A stretch of 64,000 nucleotides of DNA from Pelobates cultripes (lineage: Eukaryota; Chordata; Amphibia; Anura; Pelobatidae). The position numbers and the translations under genes are program-made. The stretch covers positions 290,242,601 through 290,306,600 of the forward strand of contig OW240914.1 in NCBI GenBank assembly GCA_933207985.1. Direction: 5' to 3'. The notes below the pieces were generated by a model. The model had not been told where the DNA came from. It ran no database searches and was given only the letters and a program-made list of their open reading frames with translations. Below, one piece after another: positions 29,801-44,800 of this stretch. Each line of letters starts with the position of its first letter. Positions within the stretch are counted from its first letter, which is position 1.

Positions 29801-32800
29801 TCTTTGAAATCACTATTTTCTCTATGATGGATGTTAAGTGACAAATCTACAAACATTTTACTGTTAACCTCCAAGAGCCTGATATACTAGGTTAATGGTA
29901 AATGTATCCCCTCCTTGTTGGCAGAAGATGTAGGTCAGTAATCTGATCCTAGTAAGTGTATGTAGATATTTGCTCATATAACCGATCTTGCTTATTTTCT
30001 TCCTCTAGATACAGGAAATGATGAGAGAAAATGATTCACTGTCTGACATTGAGAAATTGGACCAACAGGAATTTAATCTGGACACTGAGGAACAGGAGAG
30101 ACTGCTGGCTGAGAGTGAGCAGGAAGTGGAGAGAGTAAGTCATAGTGTAATCTTAGTGTATCGTAGTGTAATCTTTGTCTGACGGAACATTGGGATTGTT
30201 GTAAAAGTCAGAATGTGCTGTAAAGTGCTGATGAAACATTTTGTATTTCTTTTCTCCCGAAAGGTGCGTAAAGAGATCGAACTGGAAAACTTGTCCAAAC
30301 AATACTTGCGTCATGTCATCAAACAGGAATGCTGGGACTCCATGATAGTTAAGGGGCGCTCTGTTGCGGTAAATATTCTTTCCAAATTCTTAATGCTTGT
30401 AAATCTCTAATTTTGGGAAATAGTGGTGGAATATATGTAGCTATACACAACACTGAGGAAACCAAGAAAAAAAACACATTAAATAGTCACATACATTGAA
30501 TAGTCACAATGATATAACAAACAAAAAAGTGGTCTTCTCAATATATACAACATATTATTAACAAATCACAGTTCCAGATTGTGCAAAAACCTCACAACTT
30601 TAAAAAAGCTGGCCAAATAGTAATCACTATGAAAAGTATGCACATCTTAAGATGTGGATTGATGGATGGATTGATAAATGGATGAACAGATTAGTTCGGT
30701 AGTGCTTACTGGTGACTGTGAAGCATTTTGGATTGTAATTTTAATGTATGTTTTCTTCTTAAAGTCTTTTCATGCAAAATATGAAGTCAACAACTACCCT
30801 GTGAAAGAGCAATCCAGAAAGGACTTGGACAAACTAGGGCAAGTTTTAAGAGTGAAACAGATTGCAGAACTGGATCTTAAGGTAAAATAACATTTTAAAT
30901 ATTGTGTTATTCCAGTTTAGAGATGAATGTGTCTTAAATTGAATTTTTGCCGCTTCGAGTTTCGATTCACCAATCTAAACTACCAGGAAGAAACAAGACT
31001 GGTTGTCTGATAGACGGCCAGGGGAATGTAGCAAGGGTAAATTATAAAAGTGCTAGTTTGTATCGAAATATGCACAATTTGTAAAATGAAAAATACAGGA
31101 CACATTCTTCATACTTGAAGCAAGCTGAAGTGCTCTAGGAATCTGGAGTGTTCCTGTCACTTTGGTGAGCACTTCCTGGATAATTAAGCAGCTTTGCAGA
31201 ACTTATATGAGATATACTCTTTCTCACACTATAAAGTAAGCTTGTCTAGCCGTGCTGCAGAGAGCAGCTTAGTGGTTCAATGTCATTTGTGCTTCATTAA
31301 GGGTCATGGTTTACATAAGGTTTATGATATGAAAGAAAAACACATCACCAGGTTCTCTGTGCTCCAGAGGGCAAGTTAGAATGATATACATAGAACAGAC
31401 ATGCAAACTATGGACCCCGGATGTTTTTGAACTACAGCTTACACGATTCTCTGCTAGCAACTGGCATTATGGGAGCTGTAGTCCAGCCACATGTGAGAAA
31501 TTGCAGTTTTAACACCCTGCACAGATGATGAGGTTACCTGTTCTCCAAAGTACATGTCATTGAAAGATGTTTTGTTTGGCCCCTTCATGTCTAAGACCTG
31601 AGATGAGGGGAAGGAGTTCTCTAATTGGGATGATTACATTGAATTGCAAAAAGTGCTTATTGACAAGAAAAACTCCAATGTGGCTGTAGTCACAGTTTAG
31701 TCTACATTTTTCAATCCATTTCCATTCACTACAATGTAATGTTTAGTAATTAAGCCCTTTATTTTAAATGCCATGTTTTCAATACGTACTCTACACATAC
31801 CACCTTGCATCTATTAATGTAATCTCACTAGGGTTCCATTAGGGATGATTTCCAATAAGTTGTTTGGCCTTTTCATGCCATCTCCAAGGGTCTGGACAAG
31901 GTTTTCAAGCTGGGCTGCTGAGTAACTGAAGTCATTTTAGTTTGAATTCTCTGGGATACTGAATACATTTAGAATTTGCTATTCACTCCATTTCCCATAA
32001 CCACCAGCTGTCACATTTTAAAATGCCAATGCTCTTAGTTTAGTGAACTATCTCTGATACATTGGGGTTATTCACTGTAATGGGAATTATTGAAAATTGG
32101 CAAAAGAATATCACACATTTACGCCAAAATAGTCGATAATGGAATACAACTTTTCATATTCATCTGTTTTGGATGTTACAATACATTTAGTAAGAAATGC
32201 TGTACCCTTCACAGAATTCAAAAGATGTATTCTATTTAAATCCATATTTATTAAAAAACAAAAAAAAGCAAGCTAGCAACTTACTCCTTTTTCTTTATGG
32301 ATAATGTCAATTCTCTGCTCCACACAATTCTTTTTTTGTTTTTCTATTAATTAATTTGGAGCCGTACAATCAGATAGTGTAAATGAAATGCCAAGTGAAC
32401 AGTTTTGGAATATATATATATATATGAGATTGTCAGCACAATATAGATATAGAACTAGATAGTATATAGACAGCTCAGGATGCATAATGTAGTTAGATAT
32501 AGCTAACGGATATGCACATGGTGTAGAGGTATCTTGGAAACTCAATATTATGAAAAGGATATCATTTTTATTTACACTTAATAAAGATTTTGTAATCGCC
32601 AACTCAGTGCAGTTAGCTGATTAAAGTACTATTTGATGTTGGCAGTCATTCAAATAATGAAGAGATTGACCATGTTTATTTGTTTCATGTCCTGAGATGA
32701 TGGATTTGGGTAGGTATCAGTAAGTACCCTCTGCATTCCTGCAACATGTTACTGATGAACATGTAATCTAATCAGCTCATTTACAGTAAGGAATCTAACA

Positions 32801-35800
32801 ACCCAGGGTGGACATGGCACAATGAAGACAGAGGCTTATTATCACACATGTGTGAGAATGAAGGGAATTTATCTGGAAGCTGGCAAATGTTTGTAATTTA
32901 GAGTCTATTTGCATGGATCTGCATCAGAGAAATATAATTATTGAGGATAGCCATTTTTCACTTTTGAAATGTTAATCATTAAATGTATATTAAATATAAA
33001 TGCCATCCTTGTTAATATTTTATTTACTTAGGGAGACTTTTTTTGCAGATTGGTATTTTTCAGGATACGTTAAATGAGTTAGATTCAATACAGTCCATCC
33101 CAAAGAGTGCATGTGTTGAATCAGTGAATAATTGCTTAATACTTTGTCATATTACATTTGTTTCATAACCGGGCCCAATGAAGGTTTCTCCTATGGGTAG
33201 AATGGCTGCTCTCTATGGGCATTCAGAGTATGTACCTGGGCTCAGGTGCAGGTGCTACACAACATCACACTATATCAACTAAAGAATTCTTGTATGGATT
33301 CCCCGCCATTAGTGTAAGAAGTAGACCTCATCCCTCCTGGGTTCACACAGGCACATCATCACAGAAGATTGACACCGTGTATTAGTTCTGCATCAGTATG
33401 ACACATTTTATAAATCGTGATGTTTTATTATTTATTTTTGTCTAAATTTAGGCCAGAAAAGAGATTGTTGAACTGGAGACAAAAGTTGGGACAGAGGAAG
33501 ATGATGATGCAGAAGACGAGGATAGCAAGAACAAGGACACTACCTCTCTGACTGGCAGCCTGAGCGGTCATTATGGTGGAGATACCTCTACCTTGTACAA
33601 CCAGTTGCATATCAATGACAGAGAAGAAAAGATAAACCAGATCATATTGATCCAAGTAAGATACAAGCCGTATTACCATTAAACAGCGTGTTTGTAGTCC
33701 AAATCGCCCATTTGCTTTTTACAAGGATTTTATAAAACATTTTCCCATCTGTATAACGTAAAAAAATTAATATTTTGAATGTTGCATTTTTAATTTCCCT
33801 TCTTCATTGTCCAGGCCCATCTTATGCTATGCATTTAGCATTAATTATGGCGAGATTTGTTTCTTGTTCTGGTTGTGTAAATATTTTGTTAGAGTTAAGT
33901 TTACTTATGAATAATTTTACATCCAAGATCATTTGATCATGTCCTGTTTCTATTTATCTAACTTTTCTTTCAGTTCTTTATATGTTTACTTTACCCCCTG
34001 GGCTGAGCTGCAGAGTACATTGGCGCTTCATAAATAAACTTGCTAAATAATGAAAGCTAACAAATGCCGCAGCAAATGCCTATTTTATTTGCAACCTTTC
34101 CTTTCTAAGCAAAGCATATTATTGTCGCACTAATAAAACAAAATCTAGAACATGGATGTTGGACAGTGACCGAACTCATATTGGACTTAATTTCCCTAAA
34201 TGTTAGGCCAATAAATGACTGGTAAATAATTCTGGGGAACGTAGTTCAACAACTATAGGGCCATATTTGTACACCTATACTTTACAGGGACATATAAATG
34301 AACATTTACTGTGTTTACACAGGACATCATCTACAAAGTGAAACAAAGCTTCAACAAGGAATTTGATTTGGTGTGCAAACAAAAAGAGCAAGAGGTTTCT
34401 CGTGTCAAGGAGAGAAACGAGAGAATCATGGAGATTATGGCACAACTAAATGTTCAAGAAAAAATTCTAGAACCAAAATTCACAGATTATGAGAAACCAG
34501 AGCGAGCTCTGACTGTGGAGGATTCAGAGGTATTTTGTGTATTGCCATATGTTGATCTGTTTATTTCCGTTAGTTGCCATTCATTTTATATAGTATACAT
34601 TTTAGCATCCATCCCAATTTTGGACAGTATATGTTCAGGACTGGAGTGGGTGGACCGTGAGGGCTTATCAGTGATGTAAGTTGCACCACTGGCAATGCCT
34701 GAAACTTCTGCCTACAGAAGTGTAGTGCCAGCATGGCATGAATGCACACAATGCTGACTTAGGGCAGACCATGCAGAAAGCCCTGCTGAAGTATTCTCTG
34801 TGTGGTCCTAATGCCTTCCGCACAGTGCGAGTGCATCTACATTTGCTGGGGACAGTCCCCTGCATGACATCAAAGATCAAAATTGGGATGGAGGGACAAC
34901 ATCAAGAAATCAGTGAGGTCCAGCCTAAATTTGGAAAATTGAGAGGACTGATTTAAGTACAAAAATGAACCTGCCACTGCATATTCTTTAGATCAAGGTG
35001 ATCCAAAGACAGATGGCCACCTGTTAGAAAACGACATTTCCTCGATGGGTTTGCCAGCATTAAGGTTGCAAAAGCAGCATAGATGGGGTAGTTTAACATC
35101 TATTATGGCACCCGTATTGATTGCACATCTTCAGTGCCTTTTCCTTTGTACAAGTCTGTCTACACTTGCAGTGCTACCATTCATTTGGATGTTATACAAT
35201 CCTAGAGAAAAGCTTTAAGAGGTCAAGGTGGCTGATTGAAGCCAGGCCATACACATAATATTCAGGGATATCCACTAAACTGTGAATTGTTAAGTGTTCA
35301 AAGTAAAATTTGAATTTTTGGTCACAATATCCAAACTGAAAACATAGCTATCTTGGCGAATTCATCTACTGAGGCTTAAAAGTTAAACTTTACTTTGAAT
35401 TCCAGACGATTCCCACTTAAGGTTATGTAATGCTCTTTGACAGACAACTTTTTAAAGTCGTGAGTCAGTGAGTAACTTTAGCAGAAATTTGGGTTGGGAT
35501 CACTTTAATAATTAATTATGTTGCACGATACTGGTTGAAAATCCGAAATCATTATTGAATGGTTCATTTAGGCTATTATAACCAGAGTTTATTGACTCGT
35601 TTCCTGTATATTATATTCCGTTACAGGTAAAAGTAGAAAAATATCTAACACCGGAGCAGAAATTGTTGGCAGAACAAGTGGCTAAACAAGAAGAAGAGAA
35701 GCGGCTTGCTGCACAAGTAAGTGTATATGTATAGACTACACAAGTGTATATGTATAGACTACACAAGTAAGCGTATATTGATTTGGTGCACAAGTAAGTG

Positions 35801-38800
35801 TATATGTATAGACTACACAAGTAAGTGTATATTGATTTGCTGCACAAGTTTGCTGTATAAGTATCTGTCTCTCACCTGAGGTACAGGTAGGCATGCATTT
35901 TTAAGCTGTTCATAGGACTTGTTGTGATTGCAAAATGTCAGCAACAAAATTTTGTTATTAGTAATTGCCTGTAGATATTTGTGACCACAAAAATACTGGC
36001 AAGTTTCCAAGGTTCACTTTTTGCCTTTAAAGGGACAATATAGTCACCAGAACCACTACAGCTTAATGTAGTGGTTCTGGTGTCTATAGTATGTCCCTGC
36101 AGTGTTAGCACTGTGAGCACTGCCTCTTAGAGAAAAGGCAGCGTTTACATTGCTGACTAGGAATACCTCTAGTGGCCATCACTCAGACAGCCACTCGAGG
36201 TACTTCCAAGTAAGTGCTGTGCAGTGTGGAGCACCTGCACGCTCTGCATGGAGACGCTGAATGCTTCCCATAGAGATATATTGATTCAATACATCTCTAT
36301 GAGGAAATGCTAATTGAAGCAGTGTAGCGGTTTGCCACACATGTGCAATAGCCTCCCATTGCTTTCATATTGGTCAAATTCATCATGTCAGCCATGGAGG
36401 CGGAGCCAGGCTGGGGGAAAGCAGCAATATCAGCATCTCCACAGAGATGGTTACCTAAACAGCCACTTCAGCACTATAGTGTCATACATGTTTGTATTCT
36501 AGACACTATAGAGTTCCTCTAACATCTGCTCATGCTAATATCTGCGTTAACTGATATCATTCATCATTCTGCATTTACCGTTTTGAAAATTGGGAGTATG
36601 TGGCACTTTCCAATTAATTGCCACTAATTGCAACTACGCCAGCATACAGTAAAAGTTTGAACTAACCCTATCAGTGCTGAACTTATTAGCTGGAAAAGTA
36701 AACAGGGTTATTTATTATAATGAGAATTGTCAAGAATTCAAAGTTAATTTCAAAATGAAAGTCAAAATAGCAGAACTAAAAAAAATTCTCCCAGTCAGCT
36801 ATGCATCCATTTCAGCTATTCTGGCTTCGAATTTTAAATTCACTTTGAATTCCGACCATTCTCACTTTACTGAAATGCTGTTAGTCACTAACATGGAAAT
36901 AAGTTAGTAAGCAGCGATGGGAGATGTTAAAACCCATGCCAGCTGAGAATGACCAGTTGGTAATGGTAGAAATTTGCCGTATGGGAACAGGCATTATTTG
37001 CTAACATCGGCAGCAGCCATTTTAGTTAGTAGCAATTTGTCTCTAAAACATATCAACAACCTTCGAAAAAAAGACATTAATGTATTTACCCATTGCACAA
37101 AAGGGTATTTACTCATTGGTCAAATAAATGTTTGTTATCTTTCCAAATATTTGTATTTACACTGAAAACTATGTGTGTGTTACTTGTGGCAACCATATGT
37201 CTTTCTTTATCTATTGCACAAGTAAGTGTGCATTTACCTGTAGTACCTATATGTATTACTGGCTGCAAGTACCCGTGTGTTTGCCAGCTGTACACGTTAA
37301 ATTCACTAATTGCCTACATAAATCTGTGTTTAGAAATACATTTAATGTAATAATTAAATTAATATTTAAACATGTGACAATGCAGACTTTATTGTATAGT
37401 CAGCGCAACACTGTTTTGTAATTAAGCCCAAATTTGGGGGGAAAAAAGTTTCTTAAAAAGGCAAGTAATGAGCCAGTGGACAGTCTTTTACATCACGGAA
37501 AGTAAAGATAATCACTAATAGTAGGATTTAATCTATACATTTGGCTATAATACTTCACAGGTTGTGCATTGTTTACTGACATAATTTAAGCATGAAAATA
37601 CTGTTGGAATAGATTATTGGATTTGTTCTGTTCAATGTGATAACAGACATTGTTTTAACATCCCTATAGGGTGATAATGCTAAGCAGCGTGCTCTTAATG
37701 ATATGATGGGAGGTGTGCTGGAAGTGAAAAAGGAAGACATTTTAAGAATGGTGAGATCATTTACACATGCAACATCTAATTTGAATAATAATCAGGATTT
37801 TTAGATCGTTTCAAATTTTTTTCTTTATAGTCAAATTTTATTGTTAATATATAGATTTTTACATTGCAATCAATGAGCTCCCCTAAAGCTAAGGGGAAGT
37901 TCTTCTTTTGTAGAGATCAATGGGAGCACCGAGCTTGTGTGAAACACAGCCACAATATCTTCCATTAATGTAAATGGAATACGGTTGGACAACAATTATT
38001 TCCTATTGATTTCTTAGGAGAATTATCAGGCAAGCACAGAAAAGTAGATCTGTTCGAACACTATGAATATAATCAAAGTACTGACAGACAATCCTTGAGC
38101 TCAATTCGAAACCAGTAGAAAATTCTTCTTCTTTTATAGAAATCAATAAGACCTGGTTATATGGTACATTAGTGGTCCCTTGCTGGCTGGATGCTACTCC
38201 AGCAAAAACGACTTAGCAACTCAGAGCTATTCCTGATTACCAACAGGATCCAGATACAGTACTGAAATAGTTACTTAGGCTATAGCAGAAAATTGAAGTT
38301 GCTATGTATAATGGCAGATCAGTAGTTTATTTGTACACCCCTACGAGTACTGGTGATGAGATTCAAAGAAACTCAAATATGCTGTAATGGATGCATTGAA
38401 ACTGGTCATCCACGGGGTAAAATGGGAAGCCCCTTCTCCACTGCAGCTAAACAATTAGAAATCCAGTGGGTGTACCATCCAACAAAAAAAAGGCATTTGG
38501 AAAGAAAAAGAAACACTTTGCAGACTGTGGCAAGAGAGTGCAAATAGCAGAAAAAAAATTAATATTCAATAAAAATACATGGAACACAAAAATAGAACAC
38601 AACACCCCTAACACTGTCAACAACCTCAACACAAGCAACTAAAACCACCTTCCTAGACCACTGAACAGAGTTACAGCGTAGACCAGAGCAAAGCCATAGC
38701 ACAGAAGGCAGATCAACACTCGACAGCCAAGAGAGAGCCTACCACACTAGCAGGGAGAATGAAGTTGACATAGAACCCGACAGTAACACAAAGAACATGT

Positions 38801-41800
38801 ATAAACACAGGACAAACTAACTCACATAGGACACTTGGCATACACCTCTCACGAGACTAGACACACAGACGAAGAACTCGTCAGGGCCCACATTACCACT
38901 CTCAAAAGCACCTAAACATAGAAATGCAACTGATGAAAGCTCAACTTATAGCTTAAGGAAAGTTCACAAAAAACATTAAGGTTTAATAATAATAAAAAAT
39001 AAAAAAAAGAGAATGTAAAACAAAGCAAAAATTACTGGGAAGTACCACTTGGTAAAGGAATTACCTAACGCCACAAGCTACGCATAAACATACCAAGGCC
39101 TCATACTACTCCGCAACCTAGGAAACAAACTAAGCTACAGCTTAAAGTTAAGCATTAACTATATAAAAGGACTCTTGTTACACCCTATAACAAATGCATC
39201 AATGTGGAGGCCTGCACACCCAAAAATTTATTTATGTTTATTTTTCACCAAGTTTGAAAACAATAAAACGTGATTTACAAAAATAGAACACAAACCCTAA
39301 TTTACAAAAACAAGGGAGCTTTTTATGCCTAGCGTCGCTCTTATCCATAAACCAATTTTTCTACTATTTGCAATCTCTTGCCATATTCTATGGAGTGGGT
39401 TTATTGGGGGGGAGGGGTTGTGTGGTATACCAACTGGATTACTATTTGCTTAGCTACAGACTTATTTTCCCAGTATTCTAATTGAAAGTTCCAATTTTTC
39501 TTGGTTTCTTAATCTTTAAACATAACCCTATTGCATTCCCATAGGTGTCCATTCTTCTTTTTGTATTGCCCATATCATTATTTGCACCATCATCTAGAAG
39601 CCTTTTTAATTAACCTTTAGAAGGTATCTGATTATTTGCATGCAACTATTTTCAGGATATCCCGCAGCCAGCATTTCTATCCAAGTCTGAAGAAGAATGG
39701 AATGAAGATGAAAAAAAACAGTTCAAGGAATATGATAAAAAATGTAAGGAGCTTAATGAGGAAAAAGAGAAGTATAGGAAGGTGAGTGTCAGCATATGGT
39801 GTGAGAATTTTAAAAAGGGAAATATTTTACAAAGGGGTTTTTTTACTGACCTGGAAAATATGGAGAATTGACAAAAAAAAATTAATTATTTTTTTTCAAT
39901 CTTGGACCTCAAATTTTAAATCATTGAATATGTCCCAAGTGCTCCTGTGGACATGGGAACACTAGAGAATTCATTGCTTATTTTAAGCCAAAATGTTGCT
40001 TATTTTAAGCCAACATATCCAAGATGAGTTGGAAAAAATAGTCAAATATTTTCCTATTTAGTGAATAAACCATTTATATTTCATTTCGCTAAAAAACAAC
40101 AACAACACAGCTTATCTTCCAATTTCAGAGTGGCAGAGTGAATGCTATTGCATGTTTACAGAACACCTTGTCATTAACTTATTTTTCATGATAAGATAAC
40201 AAATATTTGCTTTTTGTTTTATATACCTTCTGAGTGATTTAAAGGGACATTCTAGTCACCAGAACAACTACAGCCTATTGTATTTGTTCTGATAAGTATA
40301 ATCAGTCAGTTCAGGCTTATTGCAGTAAACAATAGATAAAAACACAAGTGTGTAAGGCACTTCAAGAGGTGAATAGGTTTAAACACTGTTTTCAGAGAAA
40401 ATGCAGTGTTTACATTACAGCCTAGGGATACCTCCAGTGACCACTCCTCAGATGGCTGCTTGAGGTGCTTCCTGGGGCAGTGCTGCACAGTGTGCAGCAC
40501 TGACATTCAGTGGTTCCACCCTCTGCATGGAGACACATAAATTTCCTCATAGAGATGCATTGATTCAGTGAGGAAATGCTGATTGACCAGGGCAGTGTTT
40601 GGCTTGTGCTGGCTCTGCCCCTGATCTGCCTCCTTGACAAGCTCAGTCTATCCAATTCTTTCCTATGGGAAAGCATTGTGATTGGCTGAGATAACCATTT
40701 CTGATTAGTCAGCCCAAGAGGCAGATCAGGGGTAGAGCCAGCAGCCGCAGAACAGAATAAAAATAAGATTTTACTATATTCAGGGAGGTCAGGGGGGCTA
40801 GATCGTTTTTAACACTACAGGGTCAGAAATGCATGTTTACGTTCCTGACCATATAGTGGTTTCCTTTAATTAGTAAATACCAAATGAATAAATGAAGTGA
40901 TAAAAAAATCTAAATATAAATTGATAGAAAGATTTGAACTGATTTATGAACATTTTCCAACACTGCTATAGTCTCAGCGTGGTCATTTTTTCCAACATTT
41001 TGTGATTTGATTTTCAGTTCACTACAAATCACTGCTTAGTGCTTAAATTGAGTGTTTCTTCTCTCCCTGTGACAAAGCAACATCCACTAAACGTTCTTTT
41101 TAATTTACTATTATAAAGTTATTAGAGGCAGAAATGAAAAAGATTCAGTTGTCCATAATGGAAAGCACACAAGGATTTGATGACACGCTGAGTAAGCTGT
41201 TCCAAAAGAAGGTGAAAACAGAAATGGTCCTCTACCAGGTAAGTAGCAAACTTACCATCTGTAGGTCACATTTGCCCATATATACTATATTCTGTATATG
41301 ACTATACTGGATGTAAAATAATAGAGTGTTTTGGAATGCTGTAAAGCTGTTTTATTGGGCTAACAGAATTTTTTAATGTCAAGGTTTCAGGAGATGCTGC
41401 TTTACTGAAGTTTAAAGCAGTGCTCTAGCAGAACTCCAATATTTTGCAGTCACAGTAAATGCCTTTTTTATTTAAGATCCTCCAATGGCAGGTGCACATG
41501 TATATCCGCACAGATTTTGCAAAGTTTAAGTCTTAGTATCAGGCTTTCTCCTACCAACAATATATATACAAAAAATGAAAAATGAAGGAGAGACCACCTC
41601 GTAACAGGACGTGCCCCTCTCCTTCAAACCACCCCAAGAAACATATGTCTATAGAAAATAAATAAATTTTATTGAAAAAATAGTATAAAAAGCCAAATAT
41701 CCTGAGGACTCCCAGAAAAGTCTGATCTATTAGCTGCAAGGTATGTCAATCACTAGAAGATGTAATAATTGTAAACTTAGACAGAGTTGTTACCAAAGGT

Positions 41801-44800
41801 ACCTACCAACCTTCAAGAACATCTCGTTTCTCTATCTCGTATCTTTCAGCTTCCATCTTACATTTTTTCCCTTTTTCTGTAGCAATAAACTTTTTTTTCT
41901 CTGATTTCCACATCATCTTCTCACATCTACTTATTCTCCAAAAGCTGTTTTTTTCAATCCTTAACTGTGACAGTCATGTTAGGTAAAAAAACTAATAAGT
42001 CAGCAGAGGTATCCTAGCCTATGACAAAACCTGTTTTTTGTCCATTCTGCATTTGATCACAGTCATTAGATATACTTAGTGGTGCACCCTACAGTTCCTA
42101 AATTCAACTATTCTATGATACCCACAATGTACACGTATAACTTTCCTACCCCTTTCAAAGATTAATAATCCGTGATGGGTCATTTAGTATACAATGTTTC
42201 ATTGATGTTTTAGAGCAGAACAATGCAAGTTGACCCTTTAATTTTATAGGGCATCTTTGCTCCTTCTTTTTTACCTTGTTCATTGTGACCACTTAAAAAT
42301 ATTTGATCAGCTTTTGTAACCGGTGTTTTGCTAGGAGGAGCTGAAAATCAGAAATCTAATATTCTTGCTTCTGAATGAAGAGGAAATAACCACAAGGATA
42401 ACTCAGCTGAATAACATTCTGCAAAGAAAGCGCAAACAGAAGGTGGGAGCAGATTAGTTCATGATATTCTTTGTAGAGTTTACAGCGTTACATAGGCTGA
42501 AAATAGACATGTGTCCATCAAGTTCAATCTTCCTCACATTTGTTTTTTGCTGTTGATCCAAAAGAAGGCCAAAAAAAAAAAACGGTTGAAGCACCTCCAA
42601 TTTTGCAACAAACTAGGGAAAAAATTCCCTCTTGACCATAGAATGGCAGTCGGATTTATCCTTGGATCAAGAAGCTATTACCCTACAATTGAAAAATTAT
42701 ATAATTGAATATTCTGTTTTTGCAAGTATGCATCTAGTTGCTGTTTAAACATCTGTACGGACTCTGATAAAACCAGAGAAGGCAGAGAATTCCATATCCT
42801 TATTGTTCTTACGGTAAAAATACTTTTCTTTGTCTTATCTCTGGAGTTTAGAGTTATCTATGGATTCCATGGGACAAATTTAAAAGGAGCAATTCTGAGC
42901 CAAAGTTCTCAATGTGAAGCAGTTACCATGGAGACCAATTGAATAAAACTGTTGAATGCTTCTCTTTTAGAACTGTCCCAGAATTGCTCATCCAGTTTCA
43001 CTTCACAACTCTGCACCGAAAGGCTGTGAGCACTAGGCACAGGTTGATTCAACTATCTCTGCAGTCTTTTCGGAATGGCCAAATCATATTCCATTTAATG
43101 AAATCAGATTCATATCATGTTGCCTATTGAGCCTTTGAGAAATAAAATGAATCAAGAGCTTTGTGTTGGTTGCAGATTCAAACATCTGAAGCAGTGAAGA
43201 CATTTAAAACTGAAGTGGATGTCTTCAGGGAAAGCTATGACAATCTTGTAGTGGAAGATAAGGTAAAAGCACAACATAAGTTTGTTAAGTGTACCTCGGC
43301 TCACACGCATGTTCATTGTGGTGTTTTGGTTTCAGTTTCTGGATCGAGGATTTAGGAAGGATTTTCAAGACATTTCTGCACAACTAGTTGAACATCTTTA
43401 TAAACTTTTTAAACGAAGACCAAGGTATTTATGTATTAGAAATTTTATTAAAGGGACATGCTAGACTTCAGATGATGAAATTCTTTTCTCGGTGCATTAT
43501 GGAAATATGCAGTACAAGAAATGCATTATTTTAACCTGCCTCATTTTCCAAACGTACCCAGTATTTGTTGTTTTCACGGTGTTGTCTACAGCGACCAGGA
43601 ATGTCTTAGACCTATCAGCCAGTCATTTTCCTCCCACTGATTTTAGTGGTAGTATAATATGAATTACTGCTGTGCATCAAAATTGTATGGGAAAGTACAG
43701 CAAAACTTTGATAAGTATGTAATAAATGTCATATTGTATTGTTGGGCACGCAAGGGGAGCTAGGGGAGTTTTTTCCTTCCTCTCATCTCAATTTGAGATC
43801 AGTCCTCAAATAACAGAAATTGCACATCATTGTGCAGCACCAGAAGATAGAGACACTGGTCTGCATGGTCCCACTGATTAGACTCCATCTCTTCTCCCCC
43901 TGTCAGGGTGTTGCAAAGTAGAGAGATCTTCCAACTGCAAATGTAATAATCTGTCAGACATGCCCAGTGCACTTTTTCAGCATTCCTAGGGATAGGGCAC
44001 TGATTGGTTAAATCAGTGTCCCCCAGGAGTGGGTGTGGAAAGCATAAAAAAGAAGCAGGTAAATATGAAAAAAACAGATTCACCTGATTTTATCAGCTTG
44101 CAGAGTGAGGCAACTGCCTCATTCGAAGCTAAAGCTCTTGAATGAGACAGTTGTCTCAAAGTGATGCATATCCCTTTATGTTATAATACTGTACAAATAT
44201 TTACATCTTTCATCATTTTGATTGAAAAAATATGTGTGTAAATATGTATTTGAAAATGTCTTAGATGATCCATCTCATGCCAGATAATTACTTACTATTG
44301 AAAGTGGAATGTCAACATGATTACTTTACATGGCAAGATAAAACAAATAATTTTAATAAGAAAAAGCAAAGAGTTCATTATGTATATATTTCTGATATGT
44401 GAGAGTAGATGCATGGTTTACACCTTCTGCCTCCCTTTTAGAGTTCAACGCCTGAGGACACAGACAGACAGTGCAGCACCTTTTAGTGATCGTCCAGGAT
44501 CAGCCATGGCATACAGTGAGTCCTTAGCTCAGCTAATGCAGGCAATGGATGAGTTTGATGCCCCAGAAAATATGCCAGAAGGACTAGAATTGCCAGTGTG
44601 GGAAAGTTTCTGCAAGACAAGGCGATCCAAAATGGAGTATGAGCAGCAAGTACGTATCACATTTCAAAGCCCTTATAAATCAATATATTTAATAAGCAGT
44701 TCGGAAGATGTTAGAAGTAGACTTGCTAAAAAGTTAATTTCAGAGAGTTCGACCAAATCAAATTCATTTTAAATCTACGCCTGGACTATAGATCGCCTGG

